DNA of 64,000 nt, from positions 620,001 through 684,000 of the forward strand of contig NZ_JAFBGA010000003.1 of assembly GCF_016909575.1 (NCBI RefSeq). The letters run 5' to 3'. This DNA comes from Streptomyces sp. HB132. GTDB lineage: Bacteria; Actinomycetota; Actinomycetes; Streptomycetales; Streptomycetaceae. The position numbers were made by a program, and so were the translations under genes. Of this stretch, positions 42,571 to 50,863 are shown piece by piece. Under the pieces are notes generated by a model, which saw nothing but the letters and a program-made list of their open reading frames with translations, made no database searches and was not told the origin of the DNA. Within the stretch, counting starts at the first letter, position 1. Every line of letters starts with the position of its first letter.

Positions 42571-43587
42571 CTACTCGCGCGCGGCGGCCGTGCTGCTCAT
42601 GTCCGGGTAGCGGTCGCCCGCCACGCGGCCCGCGATGGGCTCCAGCGACCGGAGTTCCTGCTCGGTCAGCGTCAGCCGGGTCGCCCCGACGTTCTCCAGC
42701 AGGCGGCTGCGCTTGCGCGTGCCCGGGATCGGCACCACGGTCAGGCCGTGCACCTGGGCCTGCTGCTGCACCCAGGCCAGGGCGATCTGCGCGGCCGTCG
42801 CGCCATGCGCGGTCGCGATCTTGTACACGGGTTCCAGCAGGGCGGCGTTGGTCTTCGCGTTCTCGCCGGTGAAGCGCGGCTGGTGCGCCCGGAAGTCGCC
42901 CTGCTCCAGGTCCTTGACCGCGTCCGCGAACGCCCCGGTCAGGAACCCGCGGCCGAGCGGGGAGTACGGGACGAGCGTCACCCCGAGGTCGGCGGCGGCG
43001 GGCACTGCGCTGCGCTCGACGTCGCGGCTGAAGAGCGACCACTCGGACTGCAGGGCCGCGATCGGGTGCACGGCGTGCGCCTCGCGGAGCTCGTCCCCGG
43101 TCACCTCGCTCAGCCCGAGCTGCCTGACCTTGCCCTCCCGCACCAGCTCGGCCATCGCGCCCACCGACTCGGCGAGCGGGACGAGCGGGTCGCGGCGGTG
43201 CATGTAGTACAGGTCGATGACCTCGGTGCCCAGCCTGCGCAGGCTGCCCTCGACGGCGTCGCGGATGTACGCGGGATCGTTGCGGACGCCCCGGTAGCGC
43301 TCGTCGTCGGTCCGCTCGATGGCGAACTTCGTGGCCAGCGTGACCTCGTCGCGGTGCGCCGCCAGGAACGGTGCGAGGAAGGTCTCGTTGGCCCCGCGCC
43401 CGTAGACGTCGGCGGTGTCGAAGAGGGTGACGCCCGCTTCCAGTGCCGCTTCCAGGGTGTCCCGGGCGGCAGCCTCGTCGGTGTCCCCGTAGAACTCGCT
43501 GATCCCCATGCAGCCGAGTCCCTGTACGCCGACCCGCGGGCCTCCGGTGCCGAGCTCCGCTGTCGCGATCTTCCGGGTCTCACTCAT
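42571..43587 (-). CDS. Aldo/keto reductase
   Basis: A 338-residue NADPH-dependent oxidoreductase (YajO/AKR13-like). The catalytic tetrad is seen as Asp and Tyr in LFDTADVYGRGANE, Lys in ATKF and His in YYMHRRDP. VPYSPLGRGFLTG and IPGTRKRSRLLENVGA bind the cofactor. It sits 5 bp after its MerR regulator, in one operon. It reduces aldehydes or ketones; in this context it is likely a detoxification enzyme induced by the MerR protein. Confidence 0.92.
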   Translation of the reverse strand: MSETRKIATAELGTGGPRVGVQGLGCMGISEFYGDTDEAAARDTLEAALEAGVTLFDTADVYGRGANETFLAPFLAAHRDEVTLATKFAIERTDDERYRGVRNDPAYIRDAVEGSLRRLGTEVIDLYYMHRRDPLVPLAESVGAMAELVREGKVRQLGLSEVTGDELREAHAVHPIAALQSEWSLFSRDVERSAVPAAADLGVTLVPYSPLGRGFLTGAFADAVKDLEQGDFRAHQPRFTGENAKTNAALLEPVYKIATAHGATAAQIALAWVQQQAQVHGLTVVPIPGTRKRSRLLENVGATRLTLTEQELRSLEPIAGRVAGDRYPDMSSTAAARE

Positions 43588-43592
43588 GTCGT

Positions 43593-44048
43593 TCAGGCCC
43601 CTTCCGACGCCGCACGGGCGCCGCCATAAAAGTCGATCTTGAAGTCGAGTACGGCCAGGGTTCCCTGCAGCTCCGCGATCCGCGTCCGCACATCGCGTCG
43701 GGTCGCTTCCAGCAGCTCCTGCCGTTCCGCGAAGGTGTGGTCGCCCTCGCGGAGCAGTTCGGCGTACCTGACCATGTCGGCGACCGGCATTCCGGTCAGC
43801 CTCAGCTTGCCGACGAAGGCGAGCCAGTCCAGGTCGCGGTTACTGAACCGCCGCTGTCCCGTGTGGGAGCGGTCGACGTGCGGCATCAGACCGATCCGCT
43901 CGTACCACCGCAGCGTGTGGGCGGTGAGGCCGCTGAAGGCGACGACCTCGCTGATGGTGTAGCGGTCCTGGCCCTCGGGGCGCGGATGCGCCCTCGGGGC
44001 GGAAGCGCAGGTGTCCGTCCGTGCGGAAATGCTCTCCATGACCGTCAT
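43593..44048 (-). CDS. MerR-family regulator of the aldo/keto reductase
   Basis: A 151-residue regulator. HTH YTISEVVAFSGLTAHTLRWY with wing RRFSNRDLDWL spans residues 29-70; a dimerisation helix follows. The only Cys (DTCASAP) is N-terminal, before the HTH, so it is not a classic metal sensor; it resembles aldehyde- or stress-responsive AdhR/YcgE-type regulators. A MerR-type promoter (44055-44085) with a 19-bp spacer lies directly upstream, and transcription would start at or near the ATG. It is cotranscribed with the reductase. Confidence 0.9.
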   Translation of the reverse strand: MTVMESISARTDTCASAPRAHPRPEGQDRYTISEVVAFSGLTAHTLRWYERIGLMPHVDRSHTGQRRFSNRDLDWLAFVGKLRLTGMPVADMVRYAELLREGDHTFAERQELLEATRRDVRTRIAELQGTLAVLDFKIDFYGGARAASEGA

Positions 44049-44054
44049 GCCTCC

Positions 44055-44085
44055 ACGCTAGAACCTTGGAGTGCACTCCAGGCAA
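44055..44085 (-). promoter_or_regulatory. MerR-type promoter with overlong spacer and operator
   Basis: Minus strand: -35 TTGCCT (44085-44080), 19-nt spacer, -10 TAGCGT (44060-44055). The dyad CTTGGAGTG/CACTCCAGG (44065-44082) fills the spacer. This is the layout of promoters that MerR proteins untwist to activate. Confidence 0.75.
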
Positions 44086-44121
44086 GCGCAAACGGGTGGC
44101 GATCCCGGTTCCGGCGCCCGT

Positions 44122-44135
44122 TAGGCTCGTACGCA
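44122..44135 (+). promoter_or_regulatory. Leaderless -10 element of serine hydrolase gene
   Basis: TAGGCT (44122-44127) ends 7 nt before the ATG at 44135, with no Shine-Dalgarno sequence between. Confidence 0.55.
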
Positions 44136-44956
44136 TGCAGAGCCTGGCGATGATCGAGAACTGGCCCGTCCCCACCGCGGCGGCCGCCGTCGTCACCTCG
44201 GACGGCACGCTCCTGGGTACTCATGGTCCCACCGCTCACCGCTTCCCGCTGGCCTCGGTGACCAAGCCACTCGCCGCCTACGCGGCGCTGGTGGCCTACG
44301 AGGAGGGCGCCGTCGAGCTGGACGAACCGGCCGGCCCCGAGGGCTCGACCGTCCGCCACCTCCTCGCCCACACCAGTGGTCTCGCCTTCGACGAGCACCG
44401 GGTCACCGCACCTGCCGGCACCCGCAGGCTGTACTCCAACGCGGGCTTCGAAGTACTCGGCGACCACATCGCGAAGGCCACGGAGATCCCGTTCCCCGAG
44501 TACGTGCGCCAGGCCGTCCTCGAACCCCTGGGCATGACCTCGACGACGCTGGAGGGCTCACCCGCCAAGGACGGCGTCTCGACGGTGGACGACCTGGCGC
44601 GGTTCGCCGCCGAGGTGCAGGCCCCGCGACTCCTCGACCCGCGTACGGTCCTGGAGGCCCAGACCGTCGTCCACCCCGGCCTCAAGGGTGTGCTCCCCGG
44701 CTACGGTCATCAGAACCCCAACGACTGGGGGCTCGGTTTCGAGATCCGTGACTCCAAGTCGCCGCACTGGACCGGGCTTTCGTCCTCCCCGGCCACCTTC
44801 GGCCACTTCGGCCAGTCCGGCACGTTCCTGTGGATCGACCCCGCGGCGGGCGCGGCCTGCGTCGCGCTGACGGACCGGGCCTTCGGGCCGTGGGCGGCCG
44901 AGGTCTGGACGCCGTTCACCGACGCGGTACTGGCGGAGCTCGGCGCCTCCCGCTGA
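44135..44956 (+). CDS. Serine hydrolase (class C beta-lactamase/PBP4 family)
   Basis: A 273-residue serine hydrolase. The SxxK nucleophile is Ser41 in LASVTKPLAA; YSN follows near residue 100 (RRLYSNAGFEVLGDH), and a third motif is HFGQSGTFLW. RHLLAHTSGL is typical of esterase-like family members. There is no signal peptide, so it is cytosolic and is more likely an esterase or amidase than a true beta-lactamase. Its last 247 nt are overlapped antisense by the convergent ATP-binding protein gene. It is divergent from the MerR operon. Confidence 0.92.
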   Translation: MQSLAMIENWPVPTAAAAVVTSDGTLLGTHGPTAHRFPLASVTKPLAAYAALVAYEEGAVELDEPAGPEGSTVRHLLAHTSGLAFDEHRVTAPAGTRRLYSNAGFEVLGDHIAKATEIPFPEYVRQAVLEPLGMTSTTLEGSPAKDGVSTVDDLARFAAEVQAPRLLDPRTVLEAQTVVHPGLKGVLPGYGHQNPNDWGLGFEIRDSKSPHWTGLSSSPATFGHFGQSGTFLWIDPAAGAACVALTDRAFGPWAAEVWTPFTDAVLAELGASR

Positions 44957-45369
44957 CCGCACTCGAACCAGACCGTCTTCCCCCGGCCGTCACCGCGCGC
45001 CTCGACACCCCAGCCGTCGGTGACGGCCTCCACCAGCAGCAGTCCCCGCCCGCCCTCGTCGAGCGCGTCCCCCGCGACCGCGTGGGGCAGGCGGGGCGAC
45101 GCATCGGAGATCTCGACCCGCACACCCCGGCGCGGGAGCAGGATGATCAGCGTCTGGCAGCGACGGCCGGGCACATGCCGTACGACATTGGCGACGAGCT
45201 CGGTGAGGGCCAGCTCCGCCGCGTCCGCCACGTCGAGCAGGCCCCAGCCGGTGAGGTAGAGCCGCAGGATGCGCCGCAGATGGCGGGCGGAGTGCTCCCC
45301 CAGCGCGAACTCGGCACGGTAGGCCGCGCCCTCGGCGTCACCGGTCCGGGTATCGGATACGTGATTCAT
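44710..45369 (-). CDS. ATP-binding (anti-sigma-like) regulatory protein with antisense C-terminal extension
   Basis: A HATPase_c protein of the RsbW-like, WhiJ-locus type. The domain covers about residues 15-137 (AELALTELVANVVRHVPG is the N-box; DEGGRGLLLVEAVTDGWGV the G-box). Family members normally end near residue 140. Here the frame has no stop there and runs on for about 80 residues (to 219) entirely antisense to the serine hydrolase. Either the natural stop was lost or the two genes really overlap by 247 bp. It is divergent from the XRE gene, which with DUF397 completes the usual trio. Confidence 0.8.
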   Translation of the reverse strand: MNHVSDTRTGDAEGAAYRAEFALGEHSARHLRRILRLYLTGWGLLDVADAAELALTELVANVVRHVPGRRCQTLIILLPRRGVRVEISDASPRLPHAVAGDALDEGGRGLLLVEAVTDGWGVEARGDGRGKTVWFECGQREAPSSASTASVNGVQTSAAHGPKARSVSATQAAPAAGSIHRNVPDWPKWPKVAGEDESPVQCGDLESRISKPSPQSLGF

Positions 45370-45453
45370 GTCACCAGAGTGCAGTGCGCTGATTACTCTC
45401 GGCTACGACCTGAAACGAACGCCGCCAGGCGTTGAAGCGAGAGGCACCCCGCC

Positions 45454-46302
45454 GTGTCCAACGTGCAGTCACTCGACCCCAGCGCCTCCCCACTGGACTA
45501 CTACGGCTGGGAACTGCGCCGCCAGCGGGAGGCCCACGGCCTGCGGCAGGGCCAGCTCGGCGAGATCATCTTCTGCACGGGCTCACTGATCGGCCAGATC
45601 GAGACGACGAAGAAGGTGCCGACCCGCGACTTCTCGGAACGCCTGGACGCGGCACTGGGCACGGACGGGGTCTTCTCACGCCTGGTCGGCCTGGTCCTGC
45701 GAAGCCAACTGCCGACCTGGTTCCAGCAGTACGCGGACATGGAGGCGAAGGCGACGTACATCTCCACCTACCAGGCGCAGCTGGTGTACGGGCTGCTGCA
45801 GACGGAGGAGTACGCGCGGGCCGTACTGCTCACCGGCATGCCGGACGACCTGGAGGGGCTGCTCGCCGCCCGGCTGGAACGCCAGCGCATCCTGGAGCGG
45901 CAGCAACCACCCCTGGCCTGGGCGATCCTGGACGAGGCGGTCCTGCACCGGCCGATCGGCGGCCGCGAGGTCATGCGGAACCAACTGGCCTGTCTGTTGG
46001 AGTTCACGAGGCACCGGTGGACGCGGATCCAGGTGCTGCCGTTCTCAGCCGGTGAACACTCAAGCCTCGCCGGGTCTTTCACCTCAATGAGATTCGAGAA
46101 CGACCCGGACATCATCTACACGGAGGACCTCATCTCCGGCCACATGACCGCCAACCCCGAGACCATCAGGGAGGCCGCACGCCGTTACGCTCACTTGCAG
46201 GCGGCCGCCCTCTCCATCGAGGATTCCGCGGCACTGATCGCCCGTGTGATGGAGGAGCGATATGGCGACCGGTCCGAACCTGACGAGCGCAGAGTGGCGT
46301 AA
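45454..46302 (+). CDS. XRE-family regulator with DUF5753 domain (WhiJ-like)
   Basis: A 282-residue protein with an N-terminal HTH_31-type domain (about 18-70, LRRQREAHGLRQGQLGEIIF) and a C-terminal DUF5753 region (about 95-270, STYQAQLVYGLLQTEEYARA, RQRILERQQPPLAWAILDEAV). Such regulators pair with a small DUF397 protein and an ATP-binding protein; the WhiJ/AbaA loci of S. coelicolor control development and antibiotic production. The GTG start at 45454 follows GAGAGGCA. Its end overlaps the DUF397 gene by 41 bp. Its targets are unknown. Confidence 0.93.
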   Translation: MSNVQSLDPSASPLDYYGWELRRQREAHGLRQGQLGEIIFCTGSLIGQIETTKKVPTRDFSERLDAALGTDGVFSRLVGLVLRSQLPTWFQQYADMEAKATYISTYQAQLVYGLLQTEEYARAVLLTGMPDDLEGLLAARLERQRILERQQPPLAWAILDEAVLHRPIGGREVMRNQLACLLEFTRHRWTRIQVLPFSAGEHSSLAGSFTSMRFENDPDIIYTEDLISGHMTANPETIREAARRYAHLQAAALSIEDSAALIARVMEERYGDRSEPDERRVA

Positions 46303-46456
46303 GTCGTCGTACAGCGGAAACACCGGCGGCGAATGCGTCGAGGTGGCCGACGGCTGCGCCGCCTCCGTCCCCGTCCGGGACAGCAAGGACCCGGCCGGCC
46401 CCGTTCTCGTCATGAGCGCGGGCGCCTGGCAGGCCTTCGTGGACGGGCTGCGCTGA
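46262..46456 (+). CDS. DUF397 small protein
   Basis: A 64-residue protein with the family signature EWRKSSYSGNTGGECVEVADG and VPVRDSKDPAGPVL, then AWQAFVDGLR. DUF397 proteins act with the upstream XRE regulator, probably as an antagonist or toxin-like partner kept in check by it. The ATG lies inside the XRE gene, with GGAGGAG (XRE codons) as its ribosome site. Confidence 0.93.
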   Translation: MATGPNLTSAEWRKSSYSGNTGGECVEVADGCAASVPVRDSKDPAGPVLVMSAGAWQAFVDGLR

Positions 46457-46537
46457 CCGCCCGACCCCACTACGACGGAAACGGACCTGCAGGCAGGGCA
46501 ATCTCCCCCGGCGGCACCGGTCGACGAAGGAGCGCCC

Positions 46538-46745
46538 ATGTTGGCGGGGTCTCGCGGGGTCTCACCACCGTCAGGTTCCACACCTCGGACCTGGCGGCCG
46601 CGAAGCGGTACACCGAACTGCTCGGCGTGGAGCCCTACGTCGAGCACCCCCGGTTGCGCGTGGTTCCGGATCGGGGACCACCAGCACGAACTCGGGCTGG
46701 GCGCCGGGACTTTCGTCCCAAGCCTGGGGAAGCACGGCGGTGCGG
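46538..46745 (+). pseudogene. Frameshifted, truncated glyoxalase/VOC-domain remnant
   Basis: GAAGGAG precedes an ATG at 46538. In the next frame GLTTVRFHTSDLAAAKRYTE and LLGVEPY match a VOC (glyoxalase) N-terminus. Then in the original frame AWFRIGDHQHELGLGAGTF and VPSLGKHGGAGAG continue it. Two compensating shifts and loss of the second half (a full domain needs about 120 residues) show a decayed gene. It sits between DUF397 and the HAD gene. Confidence 0.7.
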
Positions 46746-46795
46746 GCGCCGGACGGGCGAGAACGTTCCGCAGGGCGCACACACCTCAACGGCGT

Positions 46796-46808
46796 TACCG
46801 TGCAGGCG
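46796..46808 (+). promoter_or_regulatory. Leaderless -10 element of small HAD gene
   Basis: TACCGT (46796-46801) ends 6 nt before the GTG at 46808; no ribosome site is present. Confidence 0.45.
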
Positions 46809-47332
46809 TGACCGGTTCTCATCCGCCCCTTCTCTTCCTCGACGTCGACGGCCCGCTCATTCCTTTCGGCGCGACCCGGGAGCAGCTCCCGGACGGCTAT
46901 CCGGTCTTCGACGCGGGGCGCGAGCCCGGAGGGGCCGAAGCGAACCCGCTGGTCAACAGGGCCGACCCGGGTCATGGGCCCCGGCTGCTGGCGTTGCCGT
47001 GCGAGCTCGTGTGGGCGACGACGTGGATGTCGGAAGCGAACGCCTACCTCACTCCGTGGCTCGGGCTGCCGGAACTGCCGGTCGTGAGCTGGCCGGATCC
47101 GCCCCTCGTCCAGGGACCGCGCGGGTTGCACTGGAAGACCCCCGGGCTCGTCGGATGGGCCTGCGGGCGCCCCTTCGTCTGGGTCGACGACGAAATCACG
47201 GACATCGACCGGTACTGGGTGGAGGCACACCACCCGGGGCCGGCACTCCTCCATCGCGTCGAGGCGTGGCGGGGGCTCACCGGCGGGGACTTCGCCGTCC
47301 TGGACGCGTGGCTGCGGTGCTTCACGGCCTGA
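46808..47332 (+). CDS. HAD-like domain protein
   Basis: A 174-residue protein starting VTGSHPPLLFLDVDGPLIPFG: the DVDGP motif is a HAD nucleophile loop. ELVWATTWMSEANAYLTPWL and FVWVDDEITDIDRYW are typical of small actinobacterial secretory-type HAD proteins. The final part (HPGPALLHRVEAWRGLT) matches this group. It is probably a phosphatase or degenerate HAD domain in the cytoplasm. Substrate unknown. Confidence 0.87.
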   Translation: MTGSHPPLLFLDVDGPLIPFGATREQLPDGYPVFDAGREPGGAEANPLVNRADPGHGPRLLALPCELVWATTWMSEANAYLTPWLGLPELPVVSWPDPPLVQGPRGLHWKTPGLVGWACGRPFVWVDDEITDIDRYWVEAHHPGPALLHRVEAWRGLTGGDFAVLDAWLRCFTA

Positions 47333-47366
47333 CCCCGCCCGGGCGGACCCACGAAGATCGGACTCC

Positions 47367-47383
47367 TATAGATTCGGCCGCTA
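47367..47383 (+). promoter_or_regulatory. -10 element of small membrane protein gene
   Basis: TATAGA/TAGATT (47367-47374) ends 8 nt before the ATG at 47383; a leaderless transcript is likely. Confidence 0.4.
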
Positions 47384-47784
47384 TGCGTTCACGAGAGTTC
47401 GAACTCGACTTCCGCGACAAGGCCGCGAAGACCCGCACCCGGGGCATCGTCCTGCTGTCCCTGGCCGCCGCCCTCTGGGTCTGGTGCGCCGTGCTGCTGA
47501 CGACGTCGTACCAGGCCGAGAGGAAGCCGGACGACAAGTACCCCGTGGACTGCGAATCCCGGCTGTTCACGGACCGCGGCACCGCCAACGAGGGTGGGAT
47601 ACACGGGAATTACTGCGCACAGGAACGGGACTGGCCGAAGGTCCTGGCCGTGCTCGGGATGTCCGTTCCGCTCTCGGTGGCCGGCGGGACGCTCTTCGCC
47701 ATAGGCACCGTGTCGCGCCGCATCAGCTCGTACGGTCAGGCGATACGCGAGCTGGACAAGCTGGCGGACCGGCCGAAGGCCTGA
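47383..47784 (+). CDS. Small two-helix membrane protein
   Basis: A 133-residue protein with two membrane segments (about 23-43, IVLLSLAAALWVWCAVLLTT, and about 87-105, VLAVLGMSVPLSVAGGTLF). The loop between them has two Cys (VDCESR, NYCAQER) that could form an extracytoplasmic disulfide. N- and C-termini are cytoplasmic and charged. I recognise no family. Confidence 0.75.
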   Translation: MRSREFELDFRDKAAKTRTRGIVLLSLAAALWVWCAVLLTTSYQAERKPDDKYPVDCESRLFTDRGTANEGGIHGNYCAQERDWPKVLAVLGMSVPLSVAGGTLFAIGTVSRRISSYGQAIRELDKLADRPKA

Positions 47785-48252
47785 GGCCCCGGCCGCCGTC
47801 GGAGCCGGACGGCGCCCAGCCAGGCGGTCACCGCGGCCCAGGCCAGGCCGACGAACGGGAGGCGCGGGTGCGGTGAGACGCGGGTGAAGAGGTTGTGCCG
47901 CCCGTGATCTTCAAGGGGCCGCGGGTCACGGCTGTGTCCCAGCGGTCGCGGTCTCCTGGGATCCCTGCAGGAGTTGCGGGAACGGACGACCTGGCACGCG
48001 GCGAGGCACCGCCGCCCCGGAGGTACGGGCCCCATTTCACGGGCCGGGGAGGCGGTACGGGCGCACGGCACGACCCGCCGGGCCGGGGCCTGCCGGAACG
48101 GCGGACGCGTGCTCCGGGACCACAATCGCCTGTAACAGGCATGTATTAGCGGGAGGCCGGGTGGAACGTCAGAACGGCCGAGACGGGTCCTGAAGGTCAG
48201 TAAGGCTCACTCGTGCCGGGCAGACGGCACCCGACCGCAAAGGAAGCACACG
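47785..48252. other. Intergenic region upstream of DUF4232 lipoprotein gene
   Basis: About 470 bp with no gene I can support. On the minus strand a short frame contains PRLPFVGLAWAAVTAWLGAV plus a basic tail, which could be the last membrane helix of a decayed gene. The promoter for the lipoprotein must lie near 48140-48240, where GC content drops. Confidence 0.4.
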
Positions 48253-48903
48253 ATGCGCGCCACGAAGCTCACGCTGACCGCCCTGATCCTCACCGCCGGT
48301 CTCTCGCTCACCGCCTGCCAGGGGGACGGCGACTCCGCGTCGAGCGCGGCCGACGACTCCGGAGCCGCCCCGTCGGCCTCGGCGTCCTCGACCTCGTCCG
48401 GAACCTCCGACAGCGACGGCACCGCTGCCGGCGACGACGGGACCACGGGATCCGGCGACGAGTCGACCACCACGGCGTCCGCCCAGGGCAGCGGCAACGG
48501 GCAGATCAACACCGGCCCCTGCAAGACGGCGAACCTCGCGTTCGACACCGCTCACGGCATGGGCGAGGGAGACCTCCTCGTCAGCCTCAAGAACACCGGC
48601 GACGCCTGCACCCTCAAGGGCTTCCCCGGTGTCGACCTGAGGTCCCAGGACGCCTCCGGCCCCCTCAGCGCCAAGCGCAGCGAGGTCGACGCCCCGCTCG
48701 TCAACCTCGGCAACGGCGAGACCACCCGCTTCACGCTGCACTACCCGCCGGCCGAGGGCACGGGTGCCTACGTCAGCGCCATCGAGGTCACCCCGCCCGC
48801 CGAGACCCACTCCAAGGCCCTGCCGGTCTCGCTCCGCCTCCAGATCTCCGACGGCGCCGACCAGAAGGTCGTGGTGGACCCGGTCGGCACCGGCAAGCAG
48901 TGA
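48253..48903 (+). CDS. DUF4232 lipoprotein
   Basis: A 216-residue lipoprotein with lipobox LSLTAC (Cys23), a Ser/Asp/Gly-rich linker (about 24-85) and a DUF4232 domain (CKTANLAFDTAHGMGEGDLL, GDACTLKGFPGVDL). DUF4232 forms an immunoglobulin-like beta sandwich with a conserved disulfide. It is exported and attached outside the membrane. AAAGGAAG precedes the ATG. Function unknown; convergent with the pirin gene. Confidence 0.9.
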   Translation: MRATKLTLTALILTAGLSLTACQGDGDSASSAADDSGAAPSASASSTSSGTSDSDGTAAGDDGTTGSGDESTTTASAQGSGNGQINTGPCKTANLAFDTAHGMGEGDLLVSLKNTGDACTLKGFPGVDLRSQDASGPLSAKRSEVDAPLVNLGNGETTRFTLHYPPAEGTGAYVSAIEVTPPAETHSKALPVSLRLQISDGADQKVVVDPVGTGKQ

Positions 48904-48913
48904 CGACCGGCCC

Positions 48914-49582
48914 TCACACCGAGGCGAGCTCCCAGAGCAGCACCTCGGCCGGTTCCAGGGCCTCCAGTTCCAGCCCTTCCGCCCCCGTGATCCGCGCCGC
49001 GTCGCCCGGTTCCAGCTCCTCGTCGGCGAGCCGCACCCGGCCCCGCACGACGTGGACGTAGACGCCCGCGGCATCGGGCACGGCGGTCCGCTCGCCCTCG
49101 GACTGACGGCGCACATGCAGCATCGCGCCGGCCTCGGGGAGGGCGTACGGGGTGGAGTCGGCTATCCCGGCGACATGGGTGTAGGAGGGCTCCCCGCCGG
49201 GTCGAAGGGGCGCCAGCCACATCTGAACGAACGTCAGCGGGTGTTCCCCGTCGTTGCGCTCGACGTGCCGTACCCCGGCGGCCGAACTGAGGTGCTGGAC
49301 GTCCCCGGGCCGCACGACGGTGGCGTGCGAGGCCGAGTCGCGGTGGGTGAGTTCACCCTCCACCACCCAGGTGACGATCTCGGTGTGGCTGTGCGGATGC
49401 TCGTCGAAGCCGGCGCCCGGGGCGAGACGCTCCTCGTTGCAGGCAAGGATCGGCCCGAAGCGCAGGTTGTCCGGGTCGTAGAACCGCCCGAAGGAGAAGG
49501 CGTGCAGCGTCTCGATGCCCGCGGAGTCACCCGTGGCCGGGTCTCCGCCGCGGAAGCGGTCCGCGGAGCGGCGTACGTCCAT
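48914..49582 (-). CDS. Pirin-family protein
   Basis: A 222-residue bicupin. The metal-binding residues lie in GFDEHPHSHTEIVTWVVEGE (His, His, His) and in RHVERND; LTFVQMWLAPLRPG connects to the C-terminal cupin. Pirins can have quercetin dioxygenase activity or act as redox-responsive regulators. A possible leaderless start (GTG one codon upstream, with -10-like TACCTT) exists. It is divergent from fasR. Confidence 0.92.
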   Translation of the reverse strand: MDVRRSADRFRGGDPATGDSAGIETLHAFSFGRFYDPDNLRFGPILACNEERLAPGAGFDEHPHSHTEIVTWVVEGELTHRDSASHATVVRPGDVQHLSSAAGVRHVERNDGEHPLTFVQMWLAPLRPGGEPSYTHVAGIADSTPYALPEAGAMLHVRRQSEGERTAVPDAAGVYVHVVRGRVRLADEELEPGDAARITGAEGLELEALEPAEVLLWELASV

Positions 49583-49657
49583 CACACCCCCAAGGTATCC
49601 CCGTCGGCCGACCTCCCGCCCCGCCCCTCCGGGCACCTGTCCCGATAAGGCAGTCTT

Positions 49658-50863
49658 GTGTGCGTGCCCCGACCCGATCCTGAACAGCCCGCAGCGCATG
49701 ACGCCCACCTGCACGCCGCGACCCTGAAACGGCTGGAACAGTCCTCCGGCCGGCTGGCCGCCAACGCCATCGCCCGGATGGACGAGTCGCTGTCGTGGTA
49801 CCGGGCGATGCCACCGGAGAACCGGTCCTGGATCGGCCTGGTCGCCCAGGCCGGTATCGCCGCGTTCACCGAGTGGTTCCGCCACCCGGAGACGCCGCAG
49901 GCGATCTCCACCGATGTGTTCGGCACGGCCCCCCGCGAGCTGACCAGGGCCATCACCCTGCGGCAGACCGTCGAGATGGTGCGTACGACGATCGAGGTCA
50001 TGGAGGCCGCGATCGACGAGGTCGCGGCGCCCGGCGACGAGTCGGTGCTCCGCGAGGCGCTGCTCGTCTACGCGCGCGAGATCGCCTTCGCGACCGCCCA
50101 GGTGTACGCCCAGGCCGCCGAGGCCCGCGGCGCGTGGGACGCCCGGCTGGAGTCGCTGGTGGTCAACGCGGTGCTGTCCGGTGAGGTGGACGAGGGTGCC
50201 GTGTCCCGGGCCGCCGCCCTCGGCTGGAACTCCCCGGAGCATGTGTGCGTCGTCCTCGGCACCGCTCCCGAAGGTGACAGCGAGCTCACCGTGGAGGCGA
50301 TCCGGAGGGCGGCCAGGCACGCCAAGCTCCAGGTTCTGACCGGGGTGCTCGGACACCGCCTGGTCGTGATCGCCGGCGGCAGCGACAACCCCCTGAACGT
50401 GGCGAAATCGCTGATCGGACCGTACGCGGCAGGCCCCGTCGTCGCCGGACCCGTGGTGCCCGACCTCCTCGCGGCCACTCGGTCCGCACAGGCCGCGGCG
50501 GCCGGTCTCAAGGCCTCCTCGGCGTGGCAGGACGCTCCGAGGCCCGTCCTGTCGGACGATCTCCTTCCTGAGCGTGCGATGGCCGGTGACCCTGCCGCGC
50601 GCGATCAGTTGGTGGAGGAGATCTACAGACCGCTCGAAGAAGCGGGTTCAGCACTTCTGGAGACGCTGAGTGTCTATCTGGAGCAGGCGAGCAGTCTTGA
50701 GGGCGCGGCACGAATGTTGTTCGTGCACCCCAATACCGTGCGCTACCGGCTGCGACGTGTGACCGACGTCACCGGCTGGTCGCCCTCCGACGTCCGTTCC
50801 GCGTTCACGCTGCGGATCGCCCTCATCCTGGGGCGCTTGGCCGCCGGAGACACCCAGCCCTAG
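49658..50863 (+). CDS. fasR: Fatty-acid synthesis regulator FasR (PucR/CdaR-type)
   Basis: A 401-residue transcription factor. A helical N-terminal region (ATLKRLEQSSGRLAANAIAR) leads to the C-terminal HTH_30 domain (about 335-395, SVYLEQASSLEGAARMLFVH then NTVRYRLRRVTDV). In S. coelicolor the corresponding gene activates the fabD-fabH-acpP-fabF operon directly downstream, which is the arrangement here. The GTG at 49658 has AAGG 7 nt upstream; the in-frame GTG at 49664 is an alternative. Its stop lies next to the fab promoter region. Confidence 0.93.
   Translation: MCVPRPDPEQPAAHDAHLHAATLKRLEQSSGRLAANAIARMDESLSWYRAMPPENRSWIGLVAQAGIAAFTEWFRHPETPQAISTDVFGTAPRELTRAITLRQTVEMVRTTIEVMEAAIDEVAAPGDESVLREALLVYAREIAFATAQVYAQAAEARGAWDARLESLVVNAVLSGEVDEGAVSRAAALGWNSPEHVCVVLGTAPEGDSELTVEAIRRAARHAKLQVLTGVLGHRLVVIAGGSDNPLNVAKSLIGPYAAGPVVAGPVVPDLLAATRSAQAAAAGLKASSAWQDAPRPVLSDDLLPERAMAGDPAARDQLVEEIYRPLEEAGSALLETLSVYLEQASSLEGAARMLFVHPNTVRYRLRRVTDVTGWSPSDVRSAFTLRIALILGRLAAGDTQP

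Noticed and set aside
47736..48125. Minus-strand frame containing a membrane-helix-like peptide
   Set aside because: Only about 35 residues look protein-like; the rest is Arg/Pro-rich and overlaps the small membrane protein gene.
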